A stretch of DNA of 64,000 nt from Clostridium cellulovorans 743B. GTDB taxonomy: Bacteria > Bacillota > Clostridia > Clostridiales > Clostridiaceae. The position numbers and the translations under genes are program-made. The DNA is taken from NCBI RefSeq assembly GCF_000145275.1, contig NC_014393.1, positions 3,100,001-3,164,000 on the forward strand. Direction: 5' to 3'. Below the pieces are notes generated by a model. It saw nothing but the letters and a program-made list of their open reading frames with translations. It searched no databases and was not told where the DNA came from. This document shows, in pieces, positions 1 through 10,073 of the stretch; position 1 is the stretch's first letter; every line of letters starts with the position of its first letter.

Positions 1-1668
1 ATAATCAATTATGTGATTTTCTTGATTATTACTTGCCAACAACTCCTTAAACATCTTATTAATTGCTCTATTATCAATTTCATTTAGCCTAGAAACTAAT
101 AAATGTATTTCTTTTTCTGTTAACATATAATCAATAATTAAATGATTTATGATTTCATTATACATTCTAGTAAGTCTAACTTTATCATCTTCAACAATCA
201 AGTCACCTATTACTTTTGTTATATCACTTCCTGTTATTCCAGCAACTGCCCCTGCGACAAACCCAACAGTAGATACCATTGGTTCCGCTGTAGTTCCCAA
301 ATCTATTGCTATCTCTGATGTAGCAAAAGACGCTCCCCAAACTCCAAATCCAGCTGCTATCATTCCCCCCATTAATGAGGAAATATTTTTAAGGTATTGA
401 CTCCCAGATATTCTTTTATTCAGTACTCGATATGTATTTGGCACTGAAAAAATAATAAATGTCAACGCTTGAACAATTGCATTTAGCCGGAAAACCTTCA
501 CTAAGTGTTTTCCTAAGCTACCTCTAATAATTAAGTGTTTTCCAGCTACTTCTCTAATCGAATGTACAACAGCATGAGTTGCTTTATGACCTATTTTTTC
601 TACAATATAATCACTAAGTTCTTTTACTATCTCATTTATTGAAGAAGCCGATATCTGAGCATCTATAAAGGAATCAATAAATGAAATTCCAAACACTTCA
701 ATCCCAGTCGCTAAAGCATATTGTAGTGCCTCCTCATTTTTTTTCCCTACTGACCTAGCAGTATTCCAAGCAACTAAAAAAGTCATTCCTAATTCAAAAT
801 AACAATTTACTGTACCATGCTCTTCATCATATGATATTTCTTTAAAGATACGTGACTTAGCAATATTTTTTGCCTGTCTATACGTTAATTTTCCTTTTCT
901 CACAATATTAATTGCTTCTTTTGAGCTTGTTATCCCTGGAATCATACCTTCTTTAATCTTTTCTGACATAAGCTTAACAACTTCTATATATATATCTTTA
1001 GGAACTTCAATCCTAATATTTTTCACCTTTTGCTTACTATCACAAAGTAAAAAATCATTTTCTTCATTAAAGAATTGATTTATAAACTTCTCAGCACTCT
1101 CACAATAGTAAGTTTGAATTTTGACATCACCTTTAAAACTATCGATGCTACTTACGTCATTATTTATTTTTATGACTGTATCTATTGCTTCCTTTGTTGA
1201 TTCCTTATTTATATCTGAAAATAAACTTAATCCATCATTGAATTCTAAAGTGTATTTTTCTATTTCCTTTTTCATCTCATTAAAATATTTAACAACATTA
1301 TTGTTATTGTCCATTTCAATTAACAAATCACTGTGATAATATATTTTTAATCTTCCTTCATGTAGTTTAAGTTGAAATTTATTAACCTCTACATGGTCCC
1401 ATCTTAGTATCCGAAATAGTTCTTTTTTAACATTTTCACTCTTACCTTTTTTATTTATTTCTTTTTCACTTTGTTGGTATTTTGTAACTATTCCATTATC
1501 AGTAATAACTATTCCTAATGGATTATTACCAAAGCTCATATCTGCCCAATATATCTTATAATTATTAGGTACAGGCATATATTGATATATTTTTTTTGTA
1601 TTCTTATAATTCAATTCTATAGGTGATTCTCCTAATAGATCTAACTTTTCTAATACTACTTCCTTCAT
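1..1668 (-). CDS. large protein of unknown function, C-terminus beyond the window
   Basis: An uninterrupted frame of 556 codons runs off the left edge without a stop, so the C-terminus is missing. It begins at ATG 1668, a few bases after an AAGGGGG ribosome site. I do not recognise the family. The first 330 or so residues look soluble and highly charged. Residues about 398-480 contain three hydrophobic or glycine-rich segments (QALTFIIFSVP, GGMIAAGFGVWG, GFVAGAVAGITG) that could be membrane helices or a glycine-zipper segment. After them the chain is charged again up to the edge. Glycine-zipper segments occur in pore-forming and membrane-inserting proteins, but nothing else here proves such a role. 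The open frame is clear; the function is not. Confidence 0.75.
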   Translation of the reverse strand, partial: MKEVVLEKLDLLGESPIELNYKNTKKIYQYMPVPNNYKIYWADMSFGNNPLGIVITDNGIVTKYQQSEKEINKKGKSENVKKELFRILRWDHVEVNKFQLKLHEGRLKIYYHSDLLIEMDNNNNVVKYFNEMKKEIEKYTLEFNDGLSLFSDINKESTKEAIDTVIKINNDVSSIDSFKGDVKIQTYYCESAEKFINQFFNEENDFLLCDSKQKVKNIRIEVPKDIYIEVVKLMSEKIKEGMIPGITSSKEAINIVRKGKLTYRQAKNIAKSRIFKEISYDEEHGTVNCYFELGMTFLVAWNTARSVGKKNEEALQYALATGIEVFGISFIDSFIDAQISASSINEIVKELSDYIVEKIGHKATHAVVHSIREVAGKHLIIRGSLGKHLVKVFRLNAIVQALTFIIFSVPNTYRVLNKRISGSQYLKNISSLMGGMIAAGFGVWGASFATSEIAIDLGTTAEPMVSTVGFVAGAVAGITGSDITKVIGDLIVEDDKVRLTRMYNEIINHLIIDYMLTEKEIHLLVSRLNEIDNRAINKMFKELLASNNQENHIIDY

Positions 1669-1853
1669 ACAATTCCCCCTTTATCACTTCAGGTTTCAGT
1701 AAAACAGATTCCAATTGAGTATTTTTCTTGGTTAAACATATCATCCACGGATTATAACTTGCTTTTTAACAAGATTAATTAAGATTCCTAAATATGTATA
1801 TTGTCTGGTCTATATTTTTATTACATTCTTTATCAGTAGCTACATTTATAAAT

Positions 1854-1899
1854 AAAAACCACTGATCAGCAATTAAAAACATGCTAATCAGTGGTTTTT
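1854..1899. terminator. bidirectional hairpin terminator
   Basis: A 15-base stem (AACCACTGATCAGCA paired with its complement, loop about 9 bases) is flanked by T runs in both orientations. No plus-strand gene precedes it. It probably once ended the minus-strand gene at 3162-3560, from which it is now separated by the insertion sequence. Confidence 0.7.
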
Positions 1900-1956
1900 A
1901 TTTAAACACAGCAAAATATAACTAATACGAACTCTTTATATGTATTGAGTAAATTA

Positions 1957-3111
1957 ACCCGTTGTGCTAGTTAAATACGCTGGCAATACTTACAAATAGA
2001 AAAACTCCAGCATATTTGCTAACCTATCATTAAAAAACACCACTAATCTAATGATAGGAGGCTAACCTATATGCCAGAGTTTAATAAAGATTCTACCATA
2101 ACAATAAATGACTTAAAAGATTTTATTGTTGTCACTTATGTTATAATTGATGACTTTTACCAAAAAGTAACTCCAACATTTATTAAAAATCGTCGTAACA
2201 TCGCTAAATCAGTAATGACTGATAGCGAAATAATTACGATTTCTTTAGTAGGTGAACTCTTAACCATTGACTCTGAAAAAGCATGGTTTGGATTTTGCTC
2301 TAAAAACCTACGAGACTTATTTCCCAACTTTTGTAGTAGGCCGAGGTTTCATAGAGTTAGAAAGTCATTATTTCGAGTCATTGATGAAATTCGTAAAGAG
2401 TTAACGAAATTTCTTAACTATCAATATGACCGAATGAGAATTGCAGATAGTATGCCAATTCCTGTGTGTAAGTTTGGGAGAGCTCATTTCCATAAAGCTT
2501 TTAAGCCGGAGGCTGCCTACGGGCGATGCGCTTCGAAAAAAGAAACATATTATGGATTCAAATTACATGCTTTAGTAGCCCTCGATGGCTATATCACAGA
2601 TTTTACTGTAACAGCAGCAAATATTGATGACAGAGATGTCGTCTGGGAACTCACAGCTAATTCAGAGATTGATATACTAATAGGTGATAAAGGATATATA
2701 GGTCAAAAAGTTGCTTCGCAATTAAAAGAAACAAGGTACATTCGTCTTTTAACAATAAATCGTAACAATAGTAAAACTAAACTTTTAAAACCTTTTAGGC
2801 AGTTGATATTCAAGGCTCGTCGTAGAGTAGAAACTACTTTTTCTCAGCTCTCCGAGCAATTAAATATGCAGAGGGTTCTTACAAAATCAACTTGGGGATT
2901 TGCCACAAGAATATCAAATAAAATATTAGCTCATAATCTTTGCTATTTTATAAATAAATTTTTTAATATAGGTATAGAAATATCAAAGATTAAAGAATTA
3001 GTATTCGGATAATAATTTCCAAAAACAGTATATGAGACAATAGGATAGGACTGCCTAAAATCATGGTATAAATATCCTTTTAATGAAAACTTATCTGCTA
3101 GCACAACAGGT
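1957..3111 (+). mobile_element. intact IS982-family insertion sequence
   Basis: The element of about 1155 bp holds one transposase gene. Its ends are imperfect inverted repeats: the left end begins ACCCGTTGTGCTAG at 1957, and the right end read from 3111 inwards begins ACCTGTTGTGCTAG. Both flanks carry the same 7-bp sequence TAAATTA (1950-1956 and 3112-3118), the expected target-site duplication. An unbroken transposase frame, matched ends and a perfect duplication indicate a recent and possibly still mobile copy. A 153-bp deletion derivative of the same element lies at 54128-54280. Confidence 0.9.
2071..3012 (+). CDS. IS982-family transposase
   Basis: The 313-residue protein has the length and layout of IS982-family DDE transposases. 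Candidate catalytic residues are the Asp in RIADSMPIPV, the Asp in ILIGDKGYIG and the Glu in ARRRVETTFSQL, in the usual order and spacing. The start at 2071 follows an AGGAGG site (TGATAGGAGGCTAACC). The frame is complete and the element's ends are intact, so the enzyme is probably functional. It cuts and joins DNA at the inverted repeats at 1957 and 3111. It is the only gene of the element. Confidence 0.93.
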   Translation: MPEFNKDSTITINDLKDFIVVTYVIIDDFYQKVTPTFIKNRRNIAKSVMTDSEIITISLVGELLTIDSEKAWFGFCSKNLRDLFPNFCSRPRFHRVRKSLFRVIDEIRKELTKFLNYQYDRMRIADSMPIPVCKFGRAHFHKAFKPEAAYGRCASKKETYYGFKLHALVALDGYITDFTVTAANIDDRDVVWELTANSEIDILIGDKGYIGQKVASQLKETRYIRLLTINRNNSKTKLLKPFRQLIFKARRRVETTFSQLSEQLNMQRVLTKSTWGFATRISNKILAHNLCYFINKFFNIGIEISKIKELVFG

Positions 3112-3161
3112 TAAATTAATAAACATATATATGATCTTTCTACTAAGATTAAATTCTAAGA

Positions 3162-3560
3162 TTAAATTCTATTATCAATATCCTCTATCAAACTTTCATC
3201 ATATTCTTGAAACTCTTCTTTCAATTTTAGCTTGGATTTTTGTTTAACTTCCGTATCAATAAACATATCAACTGCCACAAGTGCTAATGCTAAAGTTCTT
3301 AAATCATCAATACTCCCTGGAACTGGAAATGTATTGGGGTTTTTACTTATTGATGTTGCAAAATCACCTAAAGCATTAATGATTATTGTTTTTGCCCATT
3401 TAGGTGTAAATGGTTTCTGTAAGGTATTAAATAGTATTAATCTTGCATAGGTAGCTTTGACCCCAGACATTTCTGCATTCTTAATTACTTTACTTAAAAA
3501 TACCTTTTCTGAACAAACCTTTGAATATTGAGTAGAATCTAAAGTTTTCATTTCTTCCAT
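3162..3560 (-). CDS. small hypothetical protein with weak DUF1232 (YkvA) resemblance
   Basis: This is a 132-residue protein with a strong AGGAGG site before ATG 3560. Residues about 50-105 have the pattern of DUF1232/YkvA proteins: a hydrophobic helix, then P-x-P-G-x-x-x-D-L (seen as FPVPGSIDDLRTLALAL) and a second hydrophobic helix. The usual DFIPVLGYLDDL motif is only partly kept, so the assignment is tentative. The C-terminus is very acidic. Its probable terminator now lies on the far side of the insertion sequence at 1957-3111, so transcription from this gene enters the element antisense to the transposase. Function unknown. Confidence 0.6.
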   Translation of the reverse strand: MEEMKTLDSTQYSKVCSEKVFLSKVIKNAEMSGVKATYARLILFNTLQKPFTPKWAKTIIINALGDFATSISKNPNTFPVPGSIDDLRTLALALVAVDMFIDTEVKQKSKLKLKEEFQEYDESLIEDIDNRI

Positions 3561-3865
3561 TTAAAAGTCCTCCTAGACTGTTAATACATGTTATAAATAC
3601 TATATTTTATATTTGAATTATACCATATTTTTTCATTTATTCCATCAGTAATATATACTTTTTATGTAATTTTTTATTACTAAATTCATTTTCCCTTTTT
3701 ACTATTAATTGAGATTTTCATTATATTTCTCTATCAATATTACATTTCCCCAGTAATGCTTCATGTTTCTCCTTAATATATAACGATTACTCTAACTACG
3801 GGATTATCCGTTATCTTACACAAAAACAAATGTATTATAAATCTCTAACCTTTAATATTTAAGTT

Positions 3866-3912
3866 TAAAAAAAGTTCTAATTAACAAACATATAATTGTT
3901 AATTAGAACCTT
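3866..3912 (-). terminator. terminator of the GH51 gene
   Basis: On the minus strand a 14-base stem (GGTTCTAATTAACA and its complement) is followed by a run of seven T. It lies about 60 bases beyond the GH51 stop codon. Confidence 0.85.
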
Positions 3913-3972
3913 CAGTCTATATTTTACAAAAAGTTTTTTTATAAGAATCTAGTTTATACTACAGTAAATGTT

Positions 3973-6900
3973 CTAAAGTTCAAAAACTAATACATTAACT
4001 GAATTTGCTGGAAGTGTTAATACTGCTGACTTATCAGTTAACTTCACTTCATATTCTTTTGGAGTAACGTATTCTTCATTTTTTCTGTTAACATTTGGTA
4101 CATGAACAATAGAAGAATCTCCTGTTAATATTATCATCTTTCCTATTTCATTTACTGATAAATCTTTAAAATTAAGCTTTATAACTTTTTCAATATTATC
4201 AGCATTTACTAACTTAACATAAACATGCTTTTCATCTCTTGTAACAGAATTAAAGATATCTCTGTTGTAAGCTTCTAGTTTATAATCTAAAACTTTACTT
4301 TTACTTTCGCCATCAGTGTAAGAACAAATAAGATTTTTTCCACTAGTTCCACCATAATTTACAGTAATAGCGTACTCTTTATTATTTAAAAGTTCTTCAA
4401 AACAAGAAGTTCTTAAGTTTCCAGCAGCAGAGCTTGAAGAATAATCCCCTAGTCTATATGCCTCAATACCTTTTTTATAAACTTTTACTCCTGTTGAATT
4501 GCCGTTATATGCGATTGCATACTCTATTACATCTTTCTTATCTTGGTTAATTTCTGTTAAACCAGCACCTACATAAAAGCCTTCAATGCCAGATATCTTA
4601 GTAGCTACTACTTCAACTTTGTAATTTGTCCATGCGTCATTTATAATGTACAAACCATTTAAACCTGACTTTTGTGGCTTAAGTACTAGTCCTTTTTCAT
4701 TATCAATATTATATCCTACTGATCCAGGAATAACACTCCAAGCAGAACTTAATTCTTTTGTAAAGTCTTGTTCAAAAATTACATTACCATCTATATTTGA
4801 AACTACCTTTATGCTTCTAACAAGGATTTCTGCATCTCCTGTTGCGATTTCAATACCACCACGAGGAATTAAATCCAGAGCTTCACCATTCTTATATGTT
4901 GAAAAACTTGTTCCTAATACCTTCGTACCAAGATACTTAGCAAATAATTGTTGAACATAATAATTTGGAGTACGCCATACAGTTTCATCATCAAACCAAA
5001 TACAATCTGGAGTCCATCTATATGAACCATCTGTAAGAACTTTATTAAATAATGGCGCTGTTGCTGCCAATCTTACAACATCAGAATTATTTTCAAAGCC
5101 TGTCATAATTGCTGCTTCTGCTACAGCTCCTGCTAAGGTATTTTTATCTGTTGATGCATATTCTCCAACAAATACCTTTGAAGTTTCAGCATCATTTAGG
5201 CTACCATCTGCGTTATATGATCTATAATAGTAGTTATATCTATCTGCATTATTAAGTAGATATTCATTAGAACGATAATAATGTTCATCTGCAATAGTTT
5301 CCATATAATCCTTTTGGTTATTATACCAAGAAACTGTTTCTTCTTTACTTGTCTTACCATCAGTAAAGCTTACCTTTGCAGTTCCTGTTAAATTACCGCT
5401 TAAGAATTTCCAGCCTTCTTGATAAGCATCATCATCTGCTTGTGCACCTACTGTTGAAATAATATATAATTCATAACCTGGGTAATTTTTTTCCATATAT
5501 TCATCTATTGCCACTTTAAATATTTCAAAGTTTGCAAAGAATTCTGTTCCCCAGTTCTCATTACCTACTCCTAAATAGTGTAAATCAAATGGTTGCTCAT
5601 GGCCCATCTTTTTACGTAAGGCTGCCCATTGATTATTTTCAAAATCAATGCTTATAGCAAAATCAATTAAATCCGTAAAGTTTTTAATGTACTTATCTCT
5701 TAACTTACCACCAGCTGGATTAGCATAATCTGAACGAGCTTGACAAAGTACACCACAAGCCATAACTGGAAGCGGTGTTGCATTTAAATCTTCTGCAAGT
5801 TGGAAATATTCCATATAACCAAGACCCATAGTCATAACATATCCCCAAACATTAAAGTTCTCTTTACGAACCTCAACATCACCTACAGATTCCTTCCAAT
5901 CATATACATTTTCCCAAATATAAGATCCCTCTGAAATGCATCCGCCTGGGAAACGTAAAAAAGTAGGATGTAAATCCATTAATGTTTGTACTAAGTCTTT
6001 TCTTAATCTATAGTTTGGATTTCCAAGATAATTTACATGTGCTGTTTTAGATGTTTCTTCTTCAGTAGCACCCCAAACATTTTCTGGCACTAAGGATACC
6101 ATATCAATTGATATTTCACCTTTAAAAGTTAATGCAATTTGACCTAAAACTGAATCTGTTCCAGTTAAGAAAATCTTAGTATCTATACCATACTTTTTCC
6201 ATGTATTATTACCTTCAACTTCAACTGTTGCTACATCACTAACTGATTCATTGTCTTTATTTAATAATTGTAATGTTATCGTTCCTTCAGATCCTGCTTT
6301 TGCCCAAATTGTGAAATTATACTTGTCACCCTTTTTAATAAGCATAGAGCAATTCTTGTTGTTATCAGCAAAGCCTCTGTTATAAATTGTAGCTCCGTCT
6401 GATACTGTTATATAAGTAGAATTTATTTCTTTATCTTCTAGGCTTAAAAATTCATTTAATCCGCCTTGATTTCGTACAATAACCTTATCTAAATCCCCAG
6501 ACCAAGCATGTAATGGTTTACGCACCCTACCTGTTGACACTCCATTTTCACCTGAAGCCTGTGAGTATGTATCGAATACAAAGGACTCAAAAGAACGATT
6601 TTGAATATACTCTGCATAAATACCACCATCAGCTGCATTATTTATATCTTCATAAAATAAACCGTATAGTGTTTTACTAATATCTACAACTTCATTATTT
6701 CCCTCAATAGTCAATGTATATGGAGGTAAATCTTTTGGAAGTACAGATATAGAAAAGCTTTTTTCTTCAACATAACTTCCTTTTGTTAAAACAGCAGTAA
6801 GTGTAACACCCTTAGGAGTTTTAATTTCTTTTACTTCACCAGTATTTGAAATAACTTCTAAATCACTTGATTTCCAAGCTACAGAAACTTTTCCTCCCAT

Positions 6901-7725
6901 AAGAGATGAAGGTAATATAATATCTTTTGTAATAATATTTGTTTCAAGAGATAAATATTTATCTTTTGCAAGTTTTATTATATCTTCATCTGTAAGTGAT
7001 TCACATAGAACTTCGATTACTTCATCCTCTGTTAAACCAGCTTTATAAACACGAAAATCTGATACGGAACCACAAAAATCTGGATCAACATCAAATTTTG
7101 ATTTACCTATATTGTTATCAGAGTAGTTTTCTTTATCCTCGAAGGTTTTAAACCAATGACGAAGTTTTGCATATGCACCACTTGATGTTTGGCTTATAGA
7201 CCCATCAGCAACTAACTCACCATTAATATATATAATTGGTCCTGCACTGCTTAGAGTACCTCCTTTTGTACCTATAACAGTCATAGCAACATGAATCCAT
7301 TCTCCCATCCCGTAAGATTTTACTGGATCTACTGCTAATTCTTCTCCTGCTGAGCATACACCACGCAAATTACGAGTCATAAATATATACGGTCCTGTAG
7401 CTCCTTTGCCAAAATCAAAAACTCTCTCCCATACATTTATAGCTTTTTCAAAGTAGACCCATGTAGATATAGTAACACCAGTATCATCACTAATATCTTT
7501 AAGTAAATCTGAAGGTAAATTTAAATAGGATGTACCACTGCTTCCCCCTGGAAATGTTATTGCATCTTTACCTGCAATCTTACTAACTAAAGGTAACTGT
7601 GAACCTTTTGCAACACCATCATTACCATTTCCTGAGGTATCTTTACCAATATTTGTTGGATCATCAAACTTATATTGAGCAATTATATTATCTTTATAAG
7701 TAACTTTATTTTCTTCGTGCCTCAT
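3973..7725 (-). CDS. multidomain GH51 alpha-L-arabinofuranosidase
   Basis: The 1250-residue protein is far longer than the roughly 500 residues of simple GH51 enzymes. In order it shows a LamG/concanavalin-like domain (about 10-240), a short bacterial Ig-like domain (about 250-335), the GH51 catalytic region (about 340-970) with a CBM4/9-like insertion near 430-560, a second jelly-roll-like segment (about 1000-1150), and the beta-sandwich typical of arabinofuranosidase C-termini. The acid/base Glu lies in YLGVGNENWG and the likely nucleophile Glu in VFVGEYAST. It should remove terminal arabinose from arabinan or arabinoxylan fragments. There is no signal peptide and no dockerin, and the upstream DNA encodes none, so it appears cytoplasmic despite its binding modules. 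The start is supported by AAGGAG upstream. Confidence 0.9.
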   Translation of the reverse strand: MRHEENKVTYKDNIIAQYKFDDPTNIGKDTSGNGNDGVAKGSQLPLVSKIAGKDAITFPGGSSGTSYLNLPSDLLKDISDDTGVTISTWVYFEKAINVWERVFDFGKGATGPYIFMTRNLRGVCSAGEELAVDPVKSYGMGEWIHVAMTVIGTKGGTLSSAGPIIYINGELVADGSISQTSSGAYAKLRHWFKTFEDKENYSDNNIGKSKFDVDPDFCGSVSDFRVYKAGLTEDEVIEVLCESLTDEDIIKLAKDKYLSLETNIITKDIILPSSLMGGKVSVAWKSSDLEVISNTGEVKEIKTPKGVTLTAVLTKGSYVEEKSFSISVLPKDLPPYTLTIEGNNEVVDISKTLYGLFYEDINNAADGGIYAEYIQNRSFESFVFDTYSQASGENGVSTGRVRKPLHAWSGDLDKVIVRNQGGLNEFLSLEDKEINSTYITVSDGATIYNRGFADNNKNCSMLIKKGDKYNFTIWAKAGSEGTITLQLLNKDNESVSDVATVEVEGNNTWKKYGIDTKIFLTGTDSVLGQIALTFKGEISIDMVSLVPENVWGATEEETSKTAHVNYLGNPNYRLRKDLVQTLMDLHPTFLRFPGGCISEGSYIWENVYDWKESVGDVEVRKENFNVWGYVMTMGLGYMEYFQLAEDLNATPLPVMACGVLCQARSDYANPAGGKLRDKYIKNFTDLIDFAISIDFENNQWAALRKKMGHEQPFDLHYLGVGNENWGTEFFANFEIFKVAIDEYMEKNYPGYELYIISTVGAQADDDAYQEGWKFLSGNLTGTAKVSFTDGKTSKEETVSWYNNQKDYMETIADEHYYRSNEYLLNNADRYNYYYRSYNADGSLNDAETSKVFVGEYASTDKNTLAGAVAEAAIMTGFENNSDVVRLAATAPLFNKVLTDGSYRWTPDCIWFDDETVWRTPNYYVQQLFAKYLGTKVLGTSFSTYKNGEALDLIPRGGIEIATGDAEILVRSIKVVSNIDGNVIFEQDFTKELSSAWSVIPGSVGYNIDNEKGLVLKPQKSGLNGLYIINDAWTNYKVEVVATKISGIEGFYVGAGLTEINQDKKDVIEYAIAYNGNSTGVKVYKKGIEAYRLGDYSSSSAAGNLRTSCFEELLNNKEYAITVNYGGTSGKNLICSYTDGESKSKVLDYKLEAYNRDIFNSVTRDEKHVYVKLVNADNIEKVIKLNFKDLSVNEIGKMIILTGDSSIVHVPNVNRKNEEYVTPKEYEVKLTDKSAVLTLPANSVNVLVFEL

Positions 7726-7783
7726 AAATATCTCTTCTCCTTATCATATATTCTATAAGTTATATTTTAGATACCTTTAAAAC

Positions 7784-7813
7784 ATTTTACCTTTAAATAA
7801 AAGAACCTGTCAA
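7784..7813 (-). promoter_or_regulatory. sigma-A promoter of the GH51 gene
   Basis: On the minus strand TTGACA (7813-7808) and TAAAAT (7789-7784) are separated by 18 bases, about 60 bases ahead of the start codon at 7725. Confidence 0.65.
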
Positions 7814-7878
7814 CTTATAATTATAAAAATCATATAAATCTAAATAAAAACATATGTAATTTGGCACTTTTCACAAAA

Positions 7879-7908
7879 GGAAAACACCAGGTTTAGCCCG
7901 ATGTTTTT
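7879..7908 (-). terminator. terminator of the kimA-like gene
   Basis: AACATCGGG pairs with CCTGGTGTT, including G-T pairs, and is followed on the minus strand by TTCCTTTTG. It lies 85 bases beyond the permease stop codon. Confidence 0.55.
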
Positions 7909-7992
7909 AACTAAGTAGAATTCTTTTAGTTTATCATTATCAATAATCATCATTTTACCTGATAATCATTTTATATTTTCATAAACAAATAA

Positions 7993-9840
7993 TCAATCAT
8001 CTTCTTCTTCTAAATGGTATGGATAAGTTGCAACTACAACATTTTTATTTCTCACTAAACTTTCTCTAATTATAAATCCCGTATGATTATGAAGCACCTC
8101 TCCAATCCCTTCGTGAGTTACAAATTGAGGTATCATAACTGTAATTTTTTCACTTGGAGATGCTGCATTAGCAATTAAATGAATGTAACCTAATAAAGGT
8201 GTAATAACAGCTCTATAAGTAGAGTATTTTGTTACAAGTAAAATATCAGTATTTAATTCATTCCATCTAGACTTTAGTCTATCAATTGCAGCGTTATCTG
8301 CAGAAACATTTAATGCAATAACATCTGGTGATAAACTCCTCGCATACTGGAGTGCCGCCAAAGTAGCTTTATTTAAACTTGCAATAGGAACAACTATAAT
8401 ATGTGTTATCTTCTTATTTAAATCAAAGTTCTTTAAATCCTTTGTTTCAACACCCAACTGAGTTGCAATGCTATTGTAATGTTTTTTTACTGACTGCATA
8501 GCATAAACAAGAACTGGAATGACTATTATAACCATCCATGCTCCATGAAGGAACTTTTCATAAGCTATTATTAAAGTTGTTATTACAGTTATAAAGGCAC
8601 CAAAGCCATTGATAATAGCCCTCTTTCTCCATCCCTTCTCTTTAACTTTAATCCAATGATTTACCATACCAGTTTGTGCTAATGTAAATGAGAGAAATAC
8701 ACCTACAGCATACAACGGTAACAATCCATGAGTTTTTGCATCAAAAACAATTACTAATATGCATGCAACAAAACCTAATGCAACTATCCCATTTGAAAAA
8801 CCTAACCGTTTTCCCCTTACCGTAAATTGCCTTGGTACATATCCATCTTTTCCAACAGTATACATTAGCATTGGAAAACCTGTAAATGCTGTATTGCAAG
8901 CCATTATAAGTATTGTTGCTGTGGCAAATTGAATTACATAAAACATAAAGCTTCGCCCGAAAACACCAAAAGCTATTTGTGCTACTACAGTCGGATATCC
9001 AATTGGTATACTTTGATAAAACCTTGCAAGAATCGATGTACCTCCAAATATAAAAAGTATTAAGCTTGATAAAAGTATCATAACAATTTTTGCATTTTTC
9101 TGCGCTGGTTCTTTAAAATTTGGTACAGAGTTACTTACAGCTTCTAACCCCGTTAATGCAGTACATCCTGAAGAAAATGCTTTTAAAATAAGAAAAATAC
9201 TTAACTCTTCTGTCGCAACTACTTTAGAATGGATCATTGGCATTGGCGCTCCATATAAGGAGTATTTTATTAGTCCATATATTATCATAAAAATCATACT
9301 AACTATAAAAAGATACGCAGGAAAACTAAATATTTTAGCTGACTCACTAACACCTCTTAAATTCAAAATTGTAAGTATTATTATTATAGTAACTGCCATT
9401 AAAACTTTATGATGTCCTAAATTTGGAAAGGCAGATACTATTGCTGCTACACCAGCACTAGCACTTACAGCAACCGTTAATATGTAGTCAACTAATAGAG
9501 CTGACGCTGCCACTAGTCCTGCTTTTAAATTTATATTCTCTTTAGCAACCATATAGGCACCGCCACCCTGAGGATATGCACGTATTATCTGTATATAAGA
9601 TGTTGTCAAGATAACCAATAATACAATAATCATCAGTGAAACCCAACCCAACCACTGATATGCGGCTAACCCTATTGTTGCAATTAATACAATCAGTATT
9701 TCTTCTGCTGCATAAGCAACTGATGATACAGCATCACTAGCCATAATTGCTAATCCAAAAGGAATATTATACTTTTCATGGCAACTCTTTTCATTTGGTA
9801 AAGGTTCGCCTATAAGTGTATCTAGGAATTTTTTAATCAT
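7993..9840 (-). CDS. KimA/YdaO-like potassium or amino-acid importer (APC superfamily)
   Basis: The 615-residue membrane protein has about 12 transmembrane segments in residues 30-460 and a soluble C-terminal domain of about 140 residues. The N-terminus (LIGEPLPNEK, then MASDAVSSVAYAAEEIL) and the motif AYPQGGGAYMVAKEN match the KimA/YdaO branch of the APC superfamily. KimA of Bacillus subtilis (about 607 residues) is a high-affinity K+/H+ symporter with this same two-part build. A GGGGGT site precedes ATG 9840. Many kimA genes sit under a c-di-AMP (ydaO) riboswitch, but the 230 bases upstream here contain no such element. Amino-acid transport cannot be excluded from sequence alone. Confidence 0.8.
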   Translation of the reverse strand: MIKKFLDTLIGEPLPNEKSCHEKYNIPFGLAIMASDAVSSVAYAAEEILIVLIATIGLAAYQWLGWVSLMIIVLLVILTTSYIQIIRAYPQGGGAYMVAKENINLKAGLVAASALLVDYILTVAVSASAGVAAIVSAFPNLGHHKVLMAVTIIIILTILNLRGVSESAKIFSFPAYLFIVSMIFMIIYGLIKYSLYGAPMPMIHSKVVATEELSIFLILKAFSSGCTALTGLEAVSNSVPNFKEPAQKNAKIVMILLSSLILFIFGGTSILARFYQSIPIGYPTVVAQIAFGVFGRSFMFYVIQFATATILIMACNTAFTGFPMLMYTVGKDGYVPRQFTVRGKRLGFSNGIVALGFVACILVIVFDAKTHGLLPLYAVGVFLSFTLAQTGMVNHWIKVKEKGWRKRAIINGFGAFITVITTLIIAYEKFLHGAWMVIIVIPVLVYAMQSVKKHYNSIATQLGVETKDLKNFDLNKKITHIIVVPIASLNKATLAALQYARSLSPDVIALNVSADNAAIDRLKSRWNELNTDILLVTKYSTYRAVITPLLGYIHLIANAASPSEKITVMIPQFVTHEGIGEVLHNHTGFIIRESLVRNKNVVVATYPYHLEEEDD

Positions 9841-10073
9841 TTAAAATACCCCCAATGTAGTTAAAAGAAACATCTTTTCTTTTAGTTAATAGACTTATTA
9901 TAAATTTTTCTAAGCATTATACTAAGTACTTCACACCTTAGTTTTCCAAATACCTTCAAATTTTATTCGTAAAACATATCTAAACTATAATATATATGTT
10001 CTGATTAAAAACCTATATTGTTTTATCAACTGTATATAGATTTAATGTAGCGATATTAATTGAAACTTATATA

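Noticed and set aside
9841..10073. Possible c-di-AMP (ydaO) riboswitch before the KimA-like gene
   Set aside because: Expected by analogy, but the AT-rich upstream region lacks the G-rich conserved core.
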